From Gammaproteobacteria bacterium (GTDB lineage: Bacteria > Pseudomonadota > Gammaproteobacteria > Steroidobacterales > Steroidobacteraceae), in contig PKRE01000002.1 of assembly GCA_017577615.1 (NCBI GenBank), positions 535,592-599,591 of the forward strand: DNA of 64,000 nucleotides. Direction: 5' to 3'. Below, in pieces: positions 8,951-16,923 of this stretch. The notes beneath the pieces are model-generated. The model was not told the origin of the DNA. It saw nothing but the letters and a program-made list of their open reading frames with translations, and did no database searches. The position numbers and the translations under genes were made by a program. Each line of letters starts with the position of its first letter. The stretch's first letter is position 1.

Positions 8951-9354
8951 TCAAGACTCTCCTGCAGCAATCCAGCCGGTAGCGGTCGCGGCCGATAGCT
9001 CTCGGCATCCAGACACGCCACGCGCACGCGCCCGCTCAAGAGCAACTCGTCTCCCACGCCGCCTCTGAAGATTTCCTGCTTGAACGTGAGACTGGCCCGA
9101 GCTGCTTCCGCAACCTCGCAGGTGACATGCACCAAGTCTCCATAACGCGCCGGCCGACGAAAACGCGCCTCCACATCGACGACAACGAACATCCGATTGT
9201 GTTCCTTGCGCAGCGGCTCCTGCTCGATACCACGCGCACGCAGCCACTCGGTACGCGCCCGCTCCATGAACTTGAAATAGTTGGCGTAATAGACAATCCC
9301 ACCGGCGTCGGTGTCTTCCCAATAGATGCGTACTGGCAGAGAAAAGAGACTCAT
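8947..9354 (-). CDS. ybgC: Tol-Pal-associated acyl-CoA thioesterase YbgC
   Basis: Hot-dog-fold thioesterase of 135 residues. The catalytic aspartate lies in EDTDAGGIVYYANYFKFMER close to the N-terminus, as in YbgC and 4-hydroxybenzoyl-CoA thioesterases. It is the first gene of the tol operon, as in E. coli, where it acts on acyl-CoA and is linked to phospholipid metabolism. Confidence 0.95.
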   Translation of the reverse strand: MSLFSLPVRIYWEDTDAGGIVYYANYFKFMERARTEWLRARGIEQEPLRKEHNRMFVVVDVEARFRRPARYGDLVHVTCEVAEAARASLTFKQEIFRGGVGDELLLSGRVRVACLDAESYRPRPLPAGLLQESLE

Positions 9355-9403
9355 CGCTTGACAGCTGATCGCTGGGGCTGGGATCGACCGGACGGTAGCG
9401 AGG

Positions 9404-10438
9404 TCATGTTTCGAACATGTCTCCCGTTCCCTTCCTGTCGGGCACTTTCAAGCCAAAATGCTGGTAGGCGTTTCGCGTCACGACGCGTCCGCGCGCAGTA
9501 CGCATCATGAAGCCTTGTTGGATCAAGAACGGCTCGATGACATCTTCGATCGTGCCACGCTCCTCGCCCAATGCAGCAGCCAGACTTTCTACGCCGACCG
9601 GCCCTCCGTCGAATTTCTCGATGATCGTCAGCAGAAGCTTGCGATCCATCACATCAAAGCCGCACGGGTCCACATCCAGCAGATCGAGCGCCGCCTCGGC
9701 GATCTCATCGGTGATCCGGCCGCTTCCCTTCACCTCGGCATAATCACGCACGCGCCGGAGCAGGCGATTCGCGATGCGGGGCGTGCCACGCGAGCGCTGC
9801 GCGATGCGTGCGATGCCGCCTGGATCGGTCTCAACGCCCAAGATGGCAGCCGAGCGCGCCACGATACGCTCGAGCTCCTGTTGATCGTAGAACTCGAGCC
9901 GCTGCACGATCCCGAAACGATCCCGCAAGGGTGACGTGAGCAATCCGGCGCGCGTCGTGGCCCCCACGAGCGTGAAGGGCGGCAGGTCCAACTTGATCGA
10001 GCGCGCACCCGGCCCCTCGCCAATCATGATGTCCAGCTGGAAATCCTCCATTGCAGGATAAAGGATCTCCTCCACGGCTGGGCTCAGGCGATGGATCTCA
10101 TCGACGAAAAGCACATCGTTTGGCTGCAGATTCGTGAGCAAGGCGGCCAGATCGCCAGCGCGCTCGATGACCGGCCCGGAGGTCTGCTTGATGTTGACGT
10201 TGAGCTCGTTTGCGATGATGTTCGCCAAGGTCGTCTTGCCGAGCCCCGGCGGCCCGAAGATCAGAACGTGATCGAGCGCTTCCCCGCGATTGCGCGCCGC
10301 CTCGATGAAGATTTCCAGCTGCGCCTTGACGGCAGTTTGACCGACGTAGTCGCAGAGCCGCTTCGGACGCACCGCCCGATCGAATGCCTCCTCGTCGTTT
10401 TGCGCTTTGGCCGAAACGATGCGGTCGTGTTCGATCAT
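9404..10438 (-). CDS. ruvB: Holliday junction branch migration ATPase RuvB
   Basis: AAA+ motor that drives branch migration with RuvA. It has 344 residues. The N-terminal RPKRLCDYVGQ precedes Walker A (GPPGLGKTTLA), Walker B LFVDEIHRL, sensor 1 (GATTRAG) and the C-terminal winged helix ending in RGRVVTRNAYQHFG. The ATG at 10438 is chosen because upstream in-frame sequence translates a low-complexity intergenic element. A 164-nt element separates it from ruvA. Confidence 0.96.
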   Translation of the reverse strand: MIEHDRIVSAKAQNDEEAFDRAVRPKRLCDYVGQTAVKAQLEIFIEAARNRGEALDHVLIFGPPGLGKTTLANIIANELNVNIKQTSGPVIERAGDLAALLTNLQPNDVLFVDEIHRLSPAVEEILYPAMEDFQLDIMIGEGPGARSIKLDLPPFTLVGATTRAGLLTSPLRDRFGIVQRLEFYDQQELERIVARSAAILGVETDPGGIARIAQRSRGTPRIANRLLRRVRDYAEVKGSGRITDEIAEAALDLLDVDPCGFDVMDRKLLLTIIEKFDGGPVGVESLAAALGEERGTIEDVIEPFLIQQGFMMRTARGRVVTRNAYQHFGLKVPDRKGTGDMFET

Positions 10439-10602
10439 GGGTAGGCTATGGGCTGTAAGCTGTATGGCGTAATCGAAAGCGTGCAGCGTGTCTTGCGATA
10501 GGGCTGCTGGGCGCTGGCCGGAAACGTGCGCCGCGTATGCGGAGCATTGCTCCAGTCTCCAGCCTCCAGTCTCCCGCCTCCAGCCCCAGCAAAGCACGCG
10601 CC
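10439..10602. repeat. Low-complexity intergenic element between ruvA and ruvB
   Basis: The left part (10444-10465 and 10501-10521) is built of words such as GGCTATGGGCTGTAAGCTG and GGGCTGCTGGGCGCTGG. The right part (10551-10590) is built of the opposite-strand words CTCCAGTCTCCAGCCTCC and CGCCTCCAGCCCCAGC. The two ends could pair imperfectly. Related sequence occurs in several other gaps of this window. Confidence 0.6.
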
Positions 10603-11214
10603 CTATCTCGCCGCAGCGGCTTGCAGCGCGCGACGAATGATCTCTTCGGTGGTCGTCGCAGACTCATCGACGCTCTTCAGCAAGCGCACGACTTCCGCGG
10701 GTTTGTATCCAAGCGCGACGAGCGCGCTGAAAGCTTCGCTGTGCGCGCGCTGACCGCCTTGCGCGGGAACGGTCGCTGAGGCGGACGGAAGCGCGCCCGT
10801 GAGCTCGCCGAACGACTTGATCCGGTCACGCATCTCGACCACGAGCCGTTCGCCCGTCTTACGGCCGACGCCGGGAATGCGAACGAGCGCATCCACGTCC
10901 TGAGCTTCGATGCAGGCGAGGAAACTTTCTACGCTCATACCCGAAAGCAGCGCCAGCGCCAACTTCGGGCCGACGTTCGACACCTTGAGCAACTCGCGAA
11001 AGAGCCGTCGCTCGTGCTCAGTGGCGAAACCGAACAGATTGTGCGCATCTTCGCGCACGACGAGATGTGTGAACAGATGGACCTCGGCCCCGATCGCCGG
11101 CAGCCCGTAGAACGTCGACATCGGCGCCTCGAGCTCGTACCCGACGCCGTTCACGTCGATGACCAGCTGCGGCGGATGTTTGGCGACGAGGCGACCGCGC
11201 AAGAAGCCGATCAT
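10603..11214 (-). CDS. ruvA: Holliday junction branch migration protein RuvA
   Basis: Junction-binding partner of RuvB. It has 203 residues: an OB-fold N-terminal domain starting MIGFLRGRL, two helix-hairpin-helix motifs (LKVSNVGPKLAL and LVRIPGVGRKTGERLV), and a C-terminal domain III (about 150-203) that contacts RuvB. The ATG at 11214 overlaps the ruvC stop (ATGA), whereas the longer open frame reaching 11892 merely overlaps ruvC. Confidence 0.95.
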   Translation of the reverse strand: MIGFLRGRLVAKHPPQLVIDVNGVGYELEAPMSTFYGLPAIGAEVHLFTHLVVREDAHNLFGFATEHERRLFRELLKVSNVGPKLALALLSGMSVESFLACIEAQDVDALVRIPGVGRKTGERLVVEMRDRIKSFGELTGALPSASATVPAQGGQRAHSEAFSALVALGYKPAEVVRLLKSVDESATTTEEIIRRALQAAAAR

Positions 11215-11747
11215 CGAGCGGCGCCCAGGACCAGTGAGGCAAGCGCTTGCATCCTGCGGGCGTGCGCGTGACAGAGCGCAATGGCCAGCGCGTCGGCCGC
11301 ATCTTCGGTGAGCGGACCGGAAATTTGTAAGAGACGTTTGACCATGAGCTGCACTTGCTCCTTCTGAGCCGCCCCAGTGCCAACGACTGCAAGCTTGACC
11401 TCGCGCGGTGCATATTCGAACACACGCGGCCGGACCGTGAACGTCGCGCTCAGGGCGGCCCCGCGTGCTTGCCCGAGCTTCAGGGCACTGTCGGCATTGC
11501 GATGCATGAACACGCGCTCGATCGCGACTTCGTCCGGGCGAAACTCGCTGACCAAGCGATCGACGCCCAGGAAAATCTGCTGCAGCCGTTCGGCCATGCT
11601 CTCGCCGTTCGTCCTGATCGCCCCGCTCACGACGTAGGCGACCCCGGCACCGTTCGCGTCGATCACGGCGTACCCCGTGCGTTGGGATCCGGGATCTAGC
11701 CCCAAGATACGAACCTGAGCCGGCAGCGCACCCTCGCGTAAGGGCAT
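11211..11747 (-). CDS. ruvC: Crossover junction endodeoxyribonuclease RuvC
   Basis: Resolves Holliday junctions. The acidic catalytic residues are visible in ILGLDPGSQRTGYAV, VAIERVF and LTEDAADALAIALCHAH. From the ATG at 11747 the protein is 178 residues, a normal length; an extension to 11789 would need a TTG. It is the first gene of ruvC-ruvA-ruvB and diverges from relA. Confidence 0.95.
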   Translation of the reverse strand: MPLREGALPAQVRILGLDPGSQRTGYAVIDANGAGVAYVVSGAIRTNGESMAERLQQIFLGVDRLVSEFRPDEVAIERVFMHRNADSALKLGQARGAALSATFTVRPRVFEYAPREVKLAVVGTGAAQKEQVQLMVKRLLQISGPLTEDAADALAIALCHAHARRMQALASLVLGAAR

Positions 11748-11868
11748 CTTCAGCGATGCAAGACTGTGCGGGCGCCGCAGCCTGCGCAAGAGTTTCTCCG
11801 TCTCTGATTCGAGTATGACGGGCCGGTATGATACGGGAAACCGCCCTGGGCGGGCACCAGGTCAGCCA

Positions 11869-14013
11869 ATGCAGCAAACCGTCGACACGCAACAGGAAGG
11901 GCAGCTTCGTACGACACGTGATGGACCGAGTCGCGCTACGCTTGCGGCACGGCTGCGCGCCGAGCCCGATCTCCCGCCTGAAGCGCTCGCCCGCGGCGAA
12001 GCCATAGCAGACATCGTCGCCGGGCTCACCGATAATCAGGAAATCCTTGCTGGCGCCCTACTCTTTCCGCTCATCGAGTCCGGCTCACTGACGGTCGAGC
12101 GTGCGACGGAGCTTGCGGGCACCAATGCCGCGCGGATTGCTGCCGAGCTGCACAGGCTCGGCACGTTGAACTTCGCCTCTCCCGCCAAAGGCGCCGCTTC
12201 CCTGTCCGAAAGTCAGGCCGAGGCGTTGCGCAAGATGCTGCTCGCCATCGTCACCGACCCTCGGCTCGTGCTCATCAAGCTCGCGGCACAGCTTCACCTC
12301 CTGCGGCAGTCGAAGGAGGCCGCAGCGGAAGTGCGCGAGCAGATCGCGCGCGAGACACAGGACATCTATGCGCCGCTCGCAAATCGCCTCGGCGTGTGGC
12401 AGCTCAAGTGGGAGCTCGAGGATCTGAGCTTTCGTTACCTCGATCCGGAGAACTACAAGCGCATTGCAGGCTGGCTCGCCGCCAAGCGCGCCGATCGTGA
12501 GCAATACATCGAAGAGGTCATCAAGATCCTCCACGCCGAGCTCGACAAAGCCGGGATCAAGGCGGAAGTGGCCGGCCGGCCCAAGCACATCTTCAGCATC
12601 TGGCGCAAGATGCAGCGCAAGGGCTTGTCGTTCGACCAGCTGTATGACATTCGCGCGGTGCGCGTGTTGGTCGATACGATCGCGGATTGCTACGCGGCGC
12701 TCGGCGTGGTGCACGGCTTGTGGCCGTACATTCCCGGCGAGTTCGACGACTACATCGCAACGCCAAAAGATAATTTCTATCGCTCGTTGCACACCGCAGT
12801 CATCGGACCCGGCAAGCTGCCGCTCGAGATTCAGATCCGCACGTATGAGATGCACGAGCATGCCGAGCTCGGCGTCGCCGCTCACTGGAAGTACAAGGAA
12901 GGCGGGAAGACCAGCCCAGCGTACGAACAGAAAATCGCGTGGCTGCGACAGCTTCTCGAGCCCGGCGACCGCGACCTCGAGAACGAGAGCGATTTCCTGG
13001 ACCGGGTCCGCTCCGATCTATTCGAGGATCGGGTGTACGTGTTATCGCCGCGTGGCGAAGTCATCGATCTGCCGCGTGGCGCCACGCCGCTCGACTACGC
13101 CTATCACGTGCACACCGACCTGGGACATCGCTGCCGCGGAGCGAAGGTCAACGGCCGCATGGTGCCGCTCAACCAGCCGCTGCAGAACGGAGATCAGGTC
13201 GAGATCATCGTCGGTAAACAGCCGAACCCAAGCCGTGACTGGCTCGTGCCGTCGCTCGGCTACCTCGTTTCGCCTCGTAACCGCGCCAAGGTGCGGGCGT
13301 GGTTCCGCAAGCTCGACGAGGAGCAGAACCGCATCCAAGGCAAGCAAATCCTCGAACGCGAGCTGCAGCGTCTGGCCATTCATTCCGTGACGCTGCCCGA
13401 GCTGATCAGCGAGTTCAACTTGCAGAACGCCGATCAGCTCTACCAGGCGATCGGCGAAGGCGAGATCAACGTCGCGCAAATCACCGGGGCCATTCTGCGT
13501 CGTGCCAAACCCCAAGAGCTGCCCTCTCCAGTTCCGCGCAAGCCGGCGGCCACCTCCGAGGGCGCGCAGGGCGTGACGATCGAAGGCGTAGACGACCTGT
13601 TGTCCCACTTCGCACGATGCTGCGGTCCGGTGCCGCACGAGCCCATCAGCGGTTACATCACGCTGGGACGCGGCGTCAGCATCCATCGGGCCGAGTGCGC
13701 GAACTTCAAACGCCTCGAGGCGGCGCACCCCGAGCGCGTGGTGGCGGTCCAGTGGGGCGGCACGGCCGATCGCAGCTTTGCGGTCGAGATCAACGTGCGC
13801 GCGTTCGATCGGCGCGGCTTGCTGAGAGACATCACGGCCGTGCTCGCCGACATGAAAATCAACATCCAGGGCATGAACACGCTCACGCACGAGGGCGACG
13901 GCATTGCCGATATCAACCTCAAGATCATGGTCGGCGATCTCGAGGAGCTTTCGCGCGTGCTGGCGCGCATACAAAGTCTGCCGAACGTGCTGAGCGTGCG
14001 CAGAAAGGCGTGA
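11869..14013 (+). CDS. relA: GTP pyrophosphokinase RelA
   Basis: Ribosome-associated (p)ppGpp synthetase. Domain order: an HD-like hydrolase domain (about 25-180) in which the metal-binding HD is replaced by LFPLIE, as in E. coli RelA; the synthetase domain (about 210-370) with AGRPKHIFSIWRKMQRKG, EFDDYIATPKDNFYRS and EIQIRTYEMHEHAE; a TGS domain (about 390-450); a helical part; a zinc-finger-like segment with CCGPVP and HRAEC; and a C-terminal ACT domain. The ATG at 11869 gives 714 residues and follows AGGTCAGCCA; an ATG at 11815 is possible but crowds the divergent ruvC start. Loss of the HD residues points to a synthetase-only enzyme, so a SpoT-like hydrolase should exist elsewhere. Confidence 0.92.
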   Translation: MQQTVDTQQEGQLRTTRDGPSRATLAARLRAEPDLPPEALARGEAIADIVAGLTDNQEILAGALLFPLIESGSLTVERATELAGTNAARIAAELHRLGTLNFASPAKGAASLSESQAEALRKMLLAIVTDPRLVLIKLAAQLHLLRQSKEAAAEVREQIARETQDIYAPLANRLGVWQLKWELEDLSFRYLDPENYKRIAGWLAAKRADREQYIEEVIKILHAELDKAGIKAEVAGRPKHIFSIWRKMQRKGLSFDQLYDIRAVRVLVDTIADCYAALGVVHGLWPYIPGEFDDYIATPKDNFYRSLHTAVIGPGKLPLEIQIRTYEMHEHAELGVAAHWKYKEGGKTSPAYEQKIAWLRQLLEPGDRDLENESDFLDRVRSDLFEDRVYVLSPRGEVIDLPRGATPLDYAYHVHTDLGHRCRGAKVNGRMVPLNQPLQNGDQVEIIVGKQPNPSRDWLVPSLGYLVSPRNRAKVRAWFRKLDEEQNRIQGKQILERELQRLAIHSVTLPELISEFNLQNADQLYQAIGEGEINVAQITGAILRRAKPQELPSPVPRKPAATSEGAQGVTIEGVDDLLSHFARCCGPVPHEPISGYITLGRGVSIHRAECANFKRLEAAHPERVVAVQWGGTADRSFAVEINVRAFDRRGLLRDITAVLADMKINIQGMNTLTHEGDGIADINLKIMVGDLEELSRVLARIQSLPNVLSVRRKA

Positions 14014-14140
14014 GTGAAGCTCGGGGTTGGACTGCTAGGCGCTGGCTGCTGGACTCGCGACTGGAGACTCGGGGCTGGCGCAAGCGCGCATCACGCATCG
14101 AGCAAACTTCGCACCCCGAGCCCCAGCCCCAAGCCCACGA
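14014..14140. repeat. Intergenic inverted low-complexity element between relA and lpdA
   Basis: The genes converge here. The left half contains GCTCGGGGTTGGACTGC and GACTCGGGGCTGGCG; the right half contains ACCCCGAGCCCCAGCCCC, close to the reverse complement of the left words. It could fold as a long imperfect hairpin and serve as a bidirectional terminator, although no T-run is present. Confidence 0.6.
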
Positions 14141-15571
14141 TCAGCGATTGGGAAAATCGATCGCGATCTTGTCCGCGTGCAGGGCCGCTTCGTGCAGCGC
14201 CTCCGACAAGGTCGGATGCGCGTGGATGGTGCGCTGGAGATCTTCCGTGCTTGCTGAGTACTCCATCGCCAGCACTGCTTCGGCGATGAGCTCTCCCGCC
14301 ATGGGACCGATGATGTGAACGCCCAAGATCTCGTCGTCGTCGCTCGCCGAGACGATCTTGCAGAATCCCACCGCCGCTTCCATCGCGCGCGCGCGGCCGT
14401 TGGCCATAAATGGGAACGTGCCCACCTTGTACGGCCGCCCGCTGCGCTTCACCTCCTCCTCTGTCTGTCCGACCCAAGCGATCTCCGGGGCCGTGTAGAT
14501 GACGGAAGGAATCGTCTTGTAATTCACCTCCGCCACCTTGCCAGCGATGAGGTCGGCCACCATGACGCCCTCTTCCTTGCCCTTGTGCGCAAGCATCGGC
14601 CCGCGCACGACATCGCCAATCGCCCAGACGTTCGGCGCGGTGGTTCTGCACTCTTCGTCGACTTTGACGAAGCCGCGCTCGTCAAGCTCGACTCCAGTGC
14701 CTTCGCCGAATAGGTCTTGCGTATACGGACGCCTGCCGATCGCGACGACCACCTTGTCGACCTCGACTTGCTGGGCGCCGCTTGCATCGGAGTAATGCAG
14801 CACGATGCCACTCTTCGTCTTCTCGGCTGACGACACCTTGGCGCCGAGCCGAATGTCCAAGCCGAGCTTCTTGAAATGCTTGAGCGCTTCTCTTGCGACT
14901 GCACCGTCCGCGGCGGGAAGGAACGTGTCGAGCGCTTCGAGGATGACGACTTCTGCGCCGAGCCGGCGCCACACGCTGCCGAGCTCAAGGCCGATGACGC
15001 CCGCTCCGATCACACCCAGCCGCTTGGGCACGCTCTCAAGCTCGAGCGCCCCCCAGGAGTCGATGATGTCTTTGCCATCGAACGGCACGCTCTTGAGCTC
15101 CATCGGCGCCGAGCCTGTCGCCAGCACCACGTGCTTCGCCGTGAGCTCCTGCTTCCTGCCGTCCTTGTCCGTGTACTCGACGCGGTTTCCGCTCAGAAGC
15201 TTGCCGTGCCCCTGCAGGCCGGTGACGCCGGCGGCCTTGAACAGCGCGGCAATGCCGAGCGTCGACTGTTTGACGATTTGAGCACGACGCTTCTGCATTG
15301 CCGCAAGATCGAGGGCAACGTCCGCGACCTTGATGCCGTGCGTCGCGAACTCGTGCTTGGTGCGATAGTAAAGCTCGGAGGATTCGAGCAGCGCCTTGGA
15401 AGGAATGCACCCAGCATTCAAGCAGGTGCCGCCGAATGCATACGAGCCGTCTTTGTTACGCCACTCGTCGATGCAGGCAACCGAGAGTTTGTTCTGACCA
15501 GCGCGAATCGCGCACGGATAGCCGGCAGGCCCGGCGCCGATGACGATGACATCGAAATGCGTAGACGACAT
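14141..15571 (-). CDS. lpdA: Dihydrolipoyl dehydrogenase (E3)
   Basis: FAD enzyme that reoxidises the lipoyl groups of the 2-oxoglutarate dehydrogenase complex, passing electrons to NAD+. The 476-residue protein shows VIGAGPAGYPCAI at the N-terminus, the redox-active disulfide in GGTCLNAGCIPSKALL, an NAD-binding GAGVIGLELGSVW and the C-terminal His-Glu pair in HAHPTLSEALHEAAL. The start at 15571 follows GGGAG at good spacing; a reading four codons longer is less likely. Last gene of sucA-sucB-lpdA. Confidence 0.96.
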   Translation of the reverse strand: MSSTHFDVIVIGAGPAGYPCAIRAGQNKLSVACIDEWRNKDGSYAFGGTCLNAGCIPSKALLESSELYYRTKHEFATHGIKVADVALDLAAMQKRRAQIVKQSTLGIAALFKAAGVTGLQGHGKLLSGNRVEYTDKDGRKQELTAKHVVLATGSAPMELKSVPFDGKDIIDSWGALELESVPKRLGVIGAGVIGLELGSVWRRLGAEVVILEALDTFLPAADGAVAREALKHFKKLGLDIRLGAKVSSAEKTKSGIVLHYSDASGAQQVEVDKVVVAIGRRPYTQDLFGEGTGVELDERGFVKVDEECRTTAPNVWAIGDVVRGPMLAHKGKEEGVMVADLIAGKVAEVNYKTIPSVIYTAPEIAWVGQTEEEVKRSGRPYKVGTFPFMANGRARAMEAAVGFCKIVSASDDDEILGVHIIGPMAGELIAEAVLAMEYSASTEDLQRTIHAHPTLSEALHEAALHADKIAIDFPNR

Positions 15572-15585
15572 GGGTGCTCCCAATG

Positions 15586-15665
15586 AACCTGATTCGTGAA
15601 TCGTGAGTCGCGGGTCGTCCTGAGCCTCGCTGCGATTCGCTACCCTCGATTCACGACCCGCCTGT
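15586..15665. repeat. Inverted TCGTGAATC / GATTCACGA element between sucB and lpdA
   Basis: The left side (about 15590-15620) reads GATTCGTGAATCGTGAGTCG then CGGGTCGT; the right side (about 15647-15662) reads CTCGATTCACGACCCGCC. The arms are imperfect inverted copies about 30 nt apart. It lies inside the sucA-sucB-lpdA operon and could modulate lpdA expression. Confidence 0.5.
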
Positions 15666-15676
15666 GGCGTTGACGG

Positions 15677-16903
15677 CTACAGCTGCAGCAGCAAGCGTGC
15701 CGGATCCTCGAGCGCCTCCTTAATCGCGACCAGGAATTGCACGGATTCGCGCCCATCGACGATGCGGTGGTCGTATGTGAGCGCCAGATACATCATCGGC
15801 CGGATCTTGATCTCACCATTGATGACCACTGGCCGCTCCTGAATCTTGTGCATGCCGAGAATCGCCACTTGCGGCGGATTCAGGATCGGCGTCGACATGA
15901 GCGAGCCGAACACGCCACCGTTGGTGATCGTGAACGTGCCCCCGGTGAGCTCCTCAAGCGAGATCGTGCCATCGCGCGCCTTCTGGGCATATGTGGCGAT
16001 CGCCTTTTCGATCTCGGCGAAGCTCAGGTTTTCCGCGTTGCGTATCACGGGCACCATGAGCCCGCGATCCGTCGAAACCGCAACGCCGATGTCGTAGTAC
16101 TCGTGATAGACGATATCGTTGCCGTCGATCGACGCATTCACGACCGGGAACTTGCGCAACGCTTCGATCGAGGCCTTCACGAAGAAAGACATGTAGCCGA
16201 GCCTGACGCCGTGCGTCTTCTCGAACTTGTCCTTGTAGCGCGCACGAATCTCGTTGACCGCCGTCAGATCGACCTCGTTGAAGGTCGTGAGCATCGCCGC
16301 CGTCGCTTGCGCCTGCAACAGCCGCTCCGCGATGCGCGCCCGCAGACGCGTCATCGGCACACGGTGCTCGCTGCGCGAACCGGTAACCGGCGGCAAGTCG
16401 GCCGGTGGCGCGCTCGGCTTCGCCGGCTTGGCCGCGGGCGCAGCCGCTTCCTGCTTGGCGAGGTGCTGAATCACGTCGGCTTTCGTGACGCGACCGTCGC
16501 GGCCACTGCCGGCAATGGCAGCCGGATCGAGCTTGTGCTCCTCAACCATGCGCCTTGCGGCTGGCGCGAGCTTCGCGACCTTGGCGCTCGCCCTCGGCTC
16601 GGCCTCGGTCTTGGCCTCTTGGGTGGGCGCCGCCTGCTGCTGAGCGGACTCGGCCGCAGCCGCGCTGGTGTCGATGATCGCAAGCACCTGTCCGCTCGTG
16701 ACAGTGGCGCCGTCCTCGACCTTCAGCTCCTTGATCACACCCGCCGATGGCGCGGGCACCTCGAGCATGACCTTGTCCGTTTCGAGATCGACGAGATTCT
16801 CGTCGCGATCGACCCTATCGCCCGGCTTCTTGTGCCAGGCGACCAAGGTGGCGTCCGTCACGGACTCCGGCAGCTGCGGAACTTTGACTTCGATATCACT
16901 CAT
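15677..16903 (-). CDS. sucB: Dihydrolipoyllysine succinyltransferase (2-oxoglutarate dehydrogenase E2)
   Basis: Core E2 subunit carrying succinyl groups from SucA to CoA. It has 408 residues: a lipoyl domain (1-78) with the lipoylated lysine in ETDKVMLEVP, an Ala/Pro/Lys-rich linker, a peripheral-subunit-binding domain (about 105-145, LAPAARRMVEEHKLD), a second linker and the catalytic domain with YDHRIVDGRESVQFL near the C-terminus. It lies 20 nt after sucA. Confidence 0.96.
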   Translation of the reverse strand: MSDIEVKVPQLPESVTDATLVAWHKKPGDRVDRDENLVDLETDKVMLEVPAPSAGVIKELKVEDGATVTSGQVLAIIDTSAAAAESAQQQAAPTQEAKTEAEPRASAKVAKLAPAARRMVEEHKLDPAAIAGSGRDGRVTKADVIQHLAKQEAAAPAAKPAKPSAPPADLPPVTGSRSEHRVPMTRLRARIAERLLQAQATAAMLTTFNEVDLTAVNEIRARYKDKFEKTHGVRLGYMSFFVKASIEALRKFPVVNASIDGNDIVYHEYYDIGVAVSTDRGLMVPVIRNAENLSFAEIEKAIATYAQKARDGTISLEELTGGTFTITNGGVFGSLMSTPILNPPQVAILGMHKIQERPVVINGEIKIRPMMYLALTYDHRIVDGRESVQFLVAIKEALEDPARLLLQL

Positions 16904-16923
16904 GCGGAATCTCGGTGCTCTCG

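Noticed and set aside
10439..10597. N-terminal extension of RuvB to 10597
   Set aside because: It translates the word-repeat element and adds a tryptophan/arginine-rich stretch unlike any RuvB.
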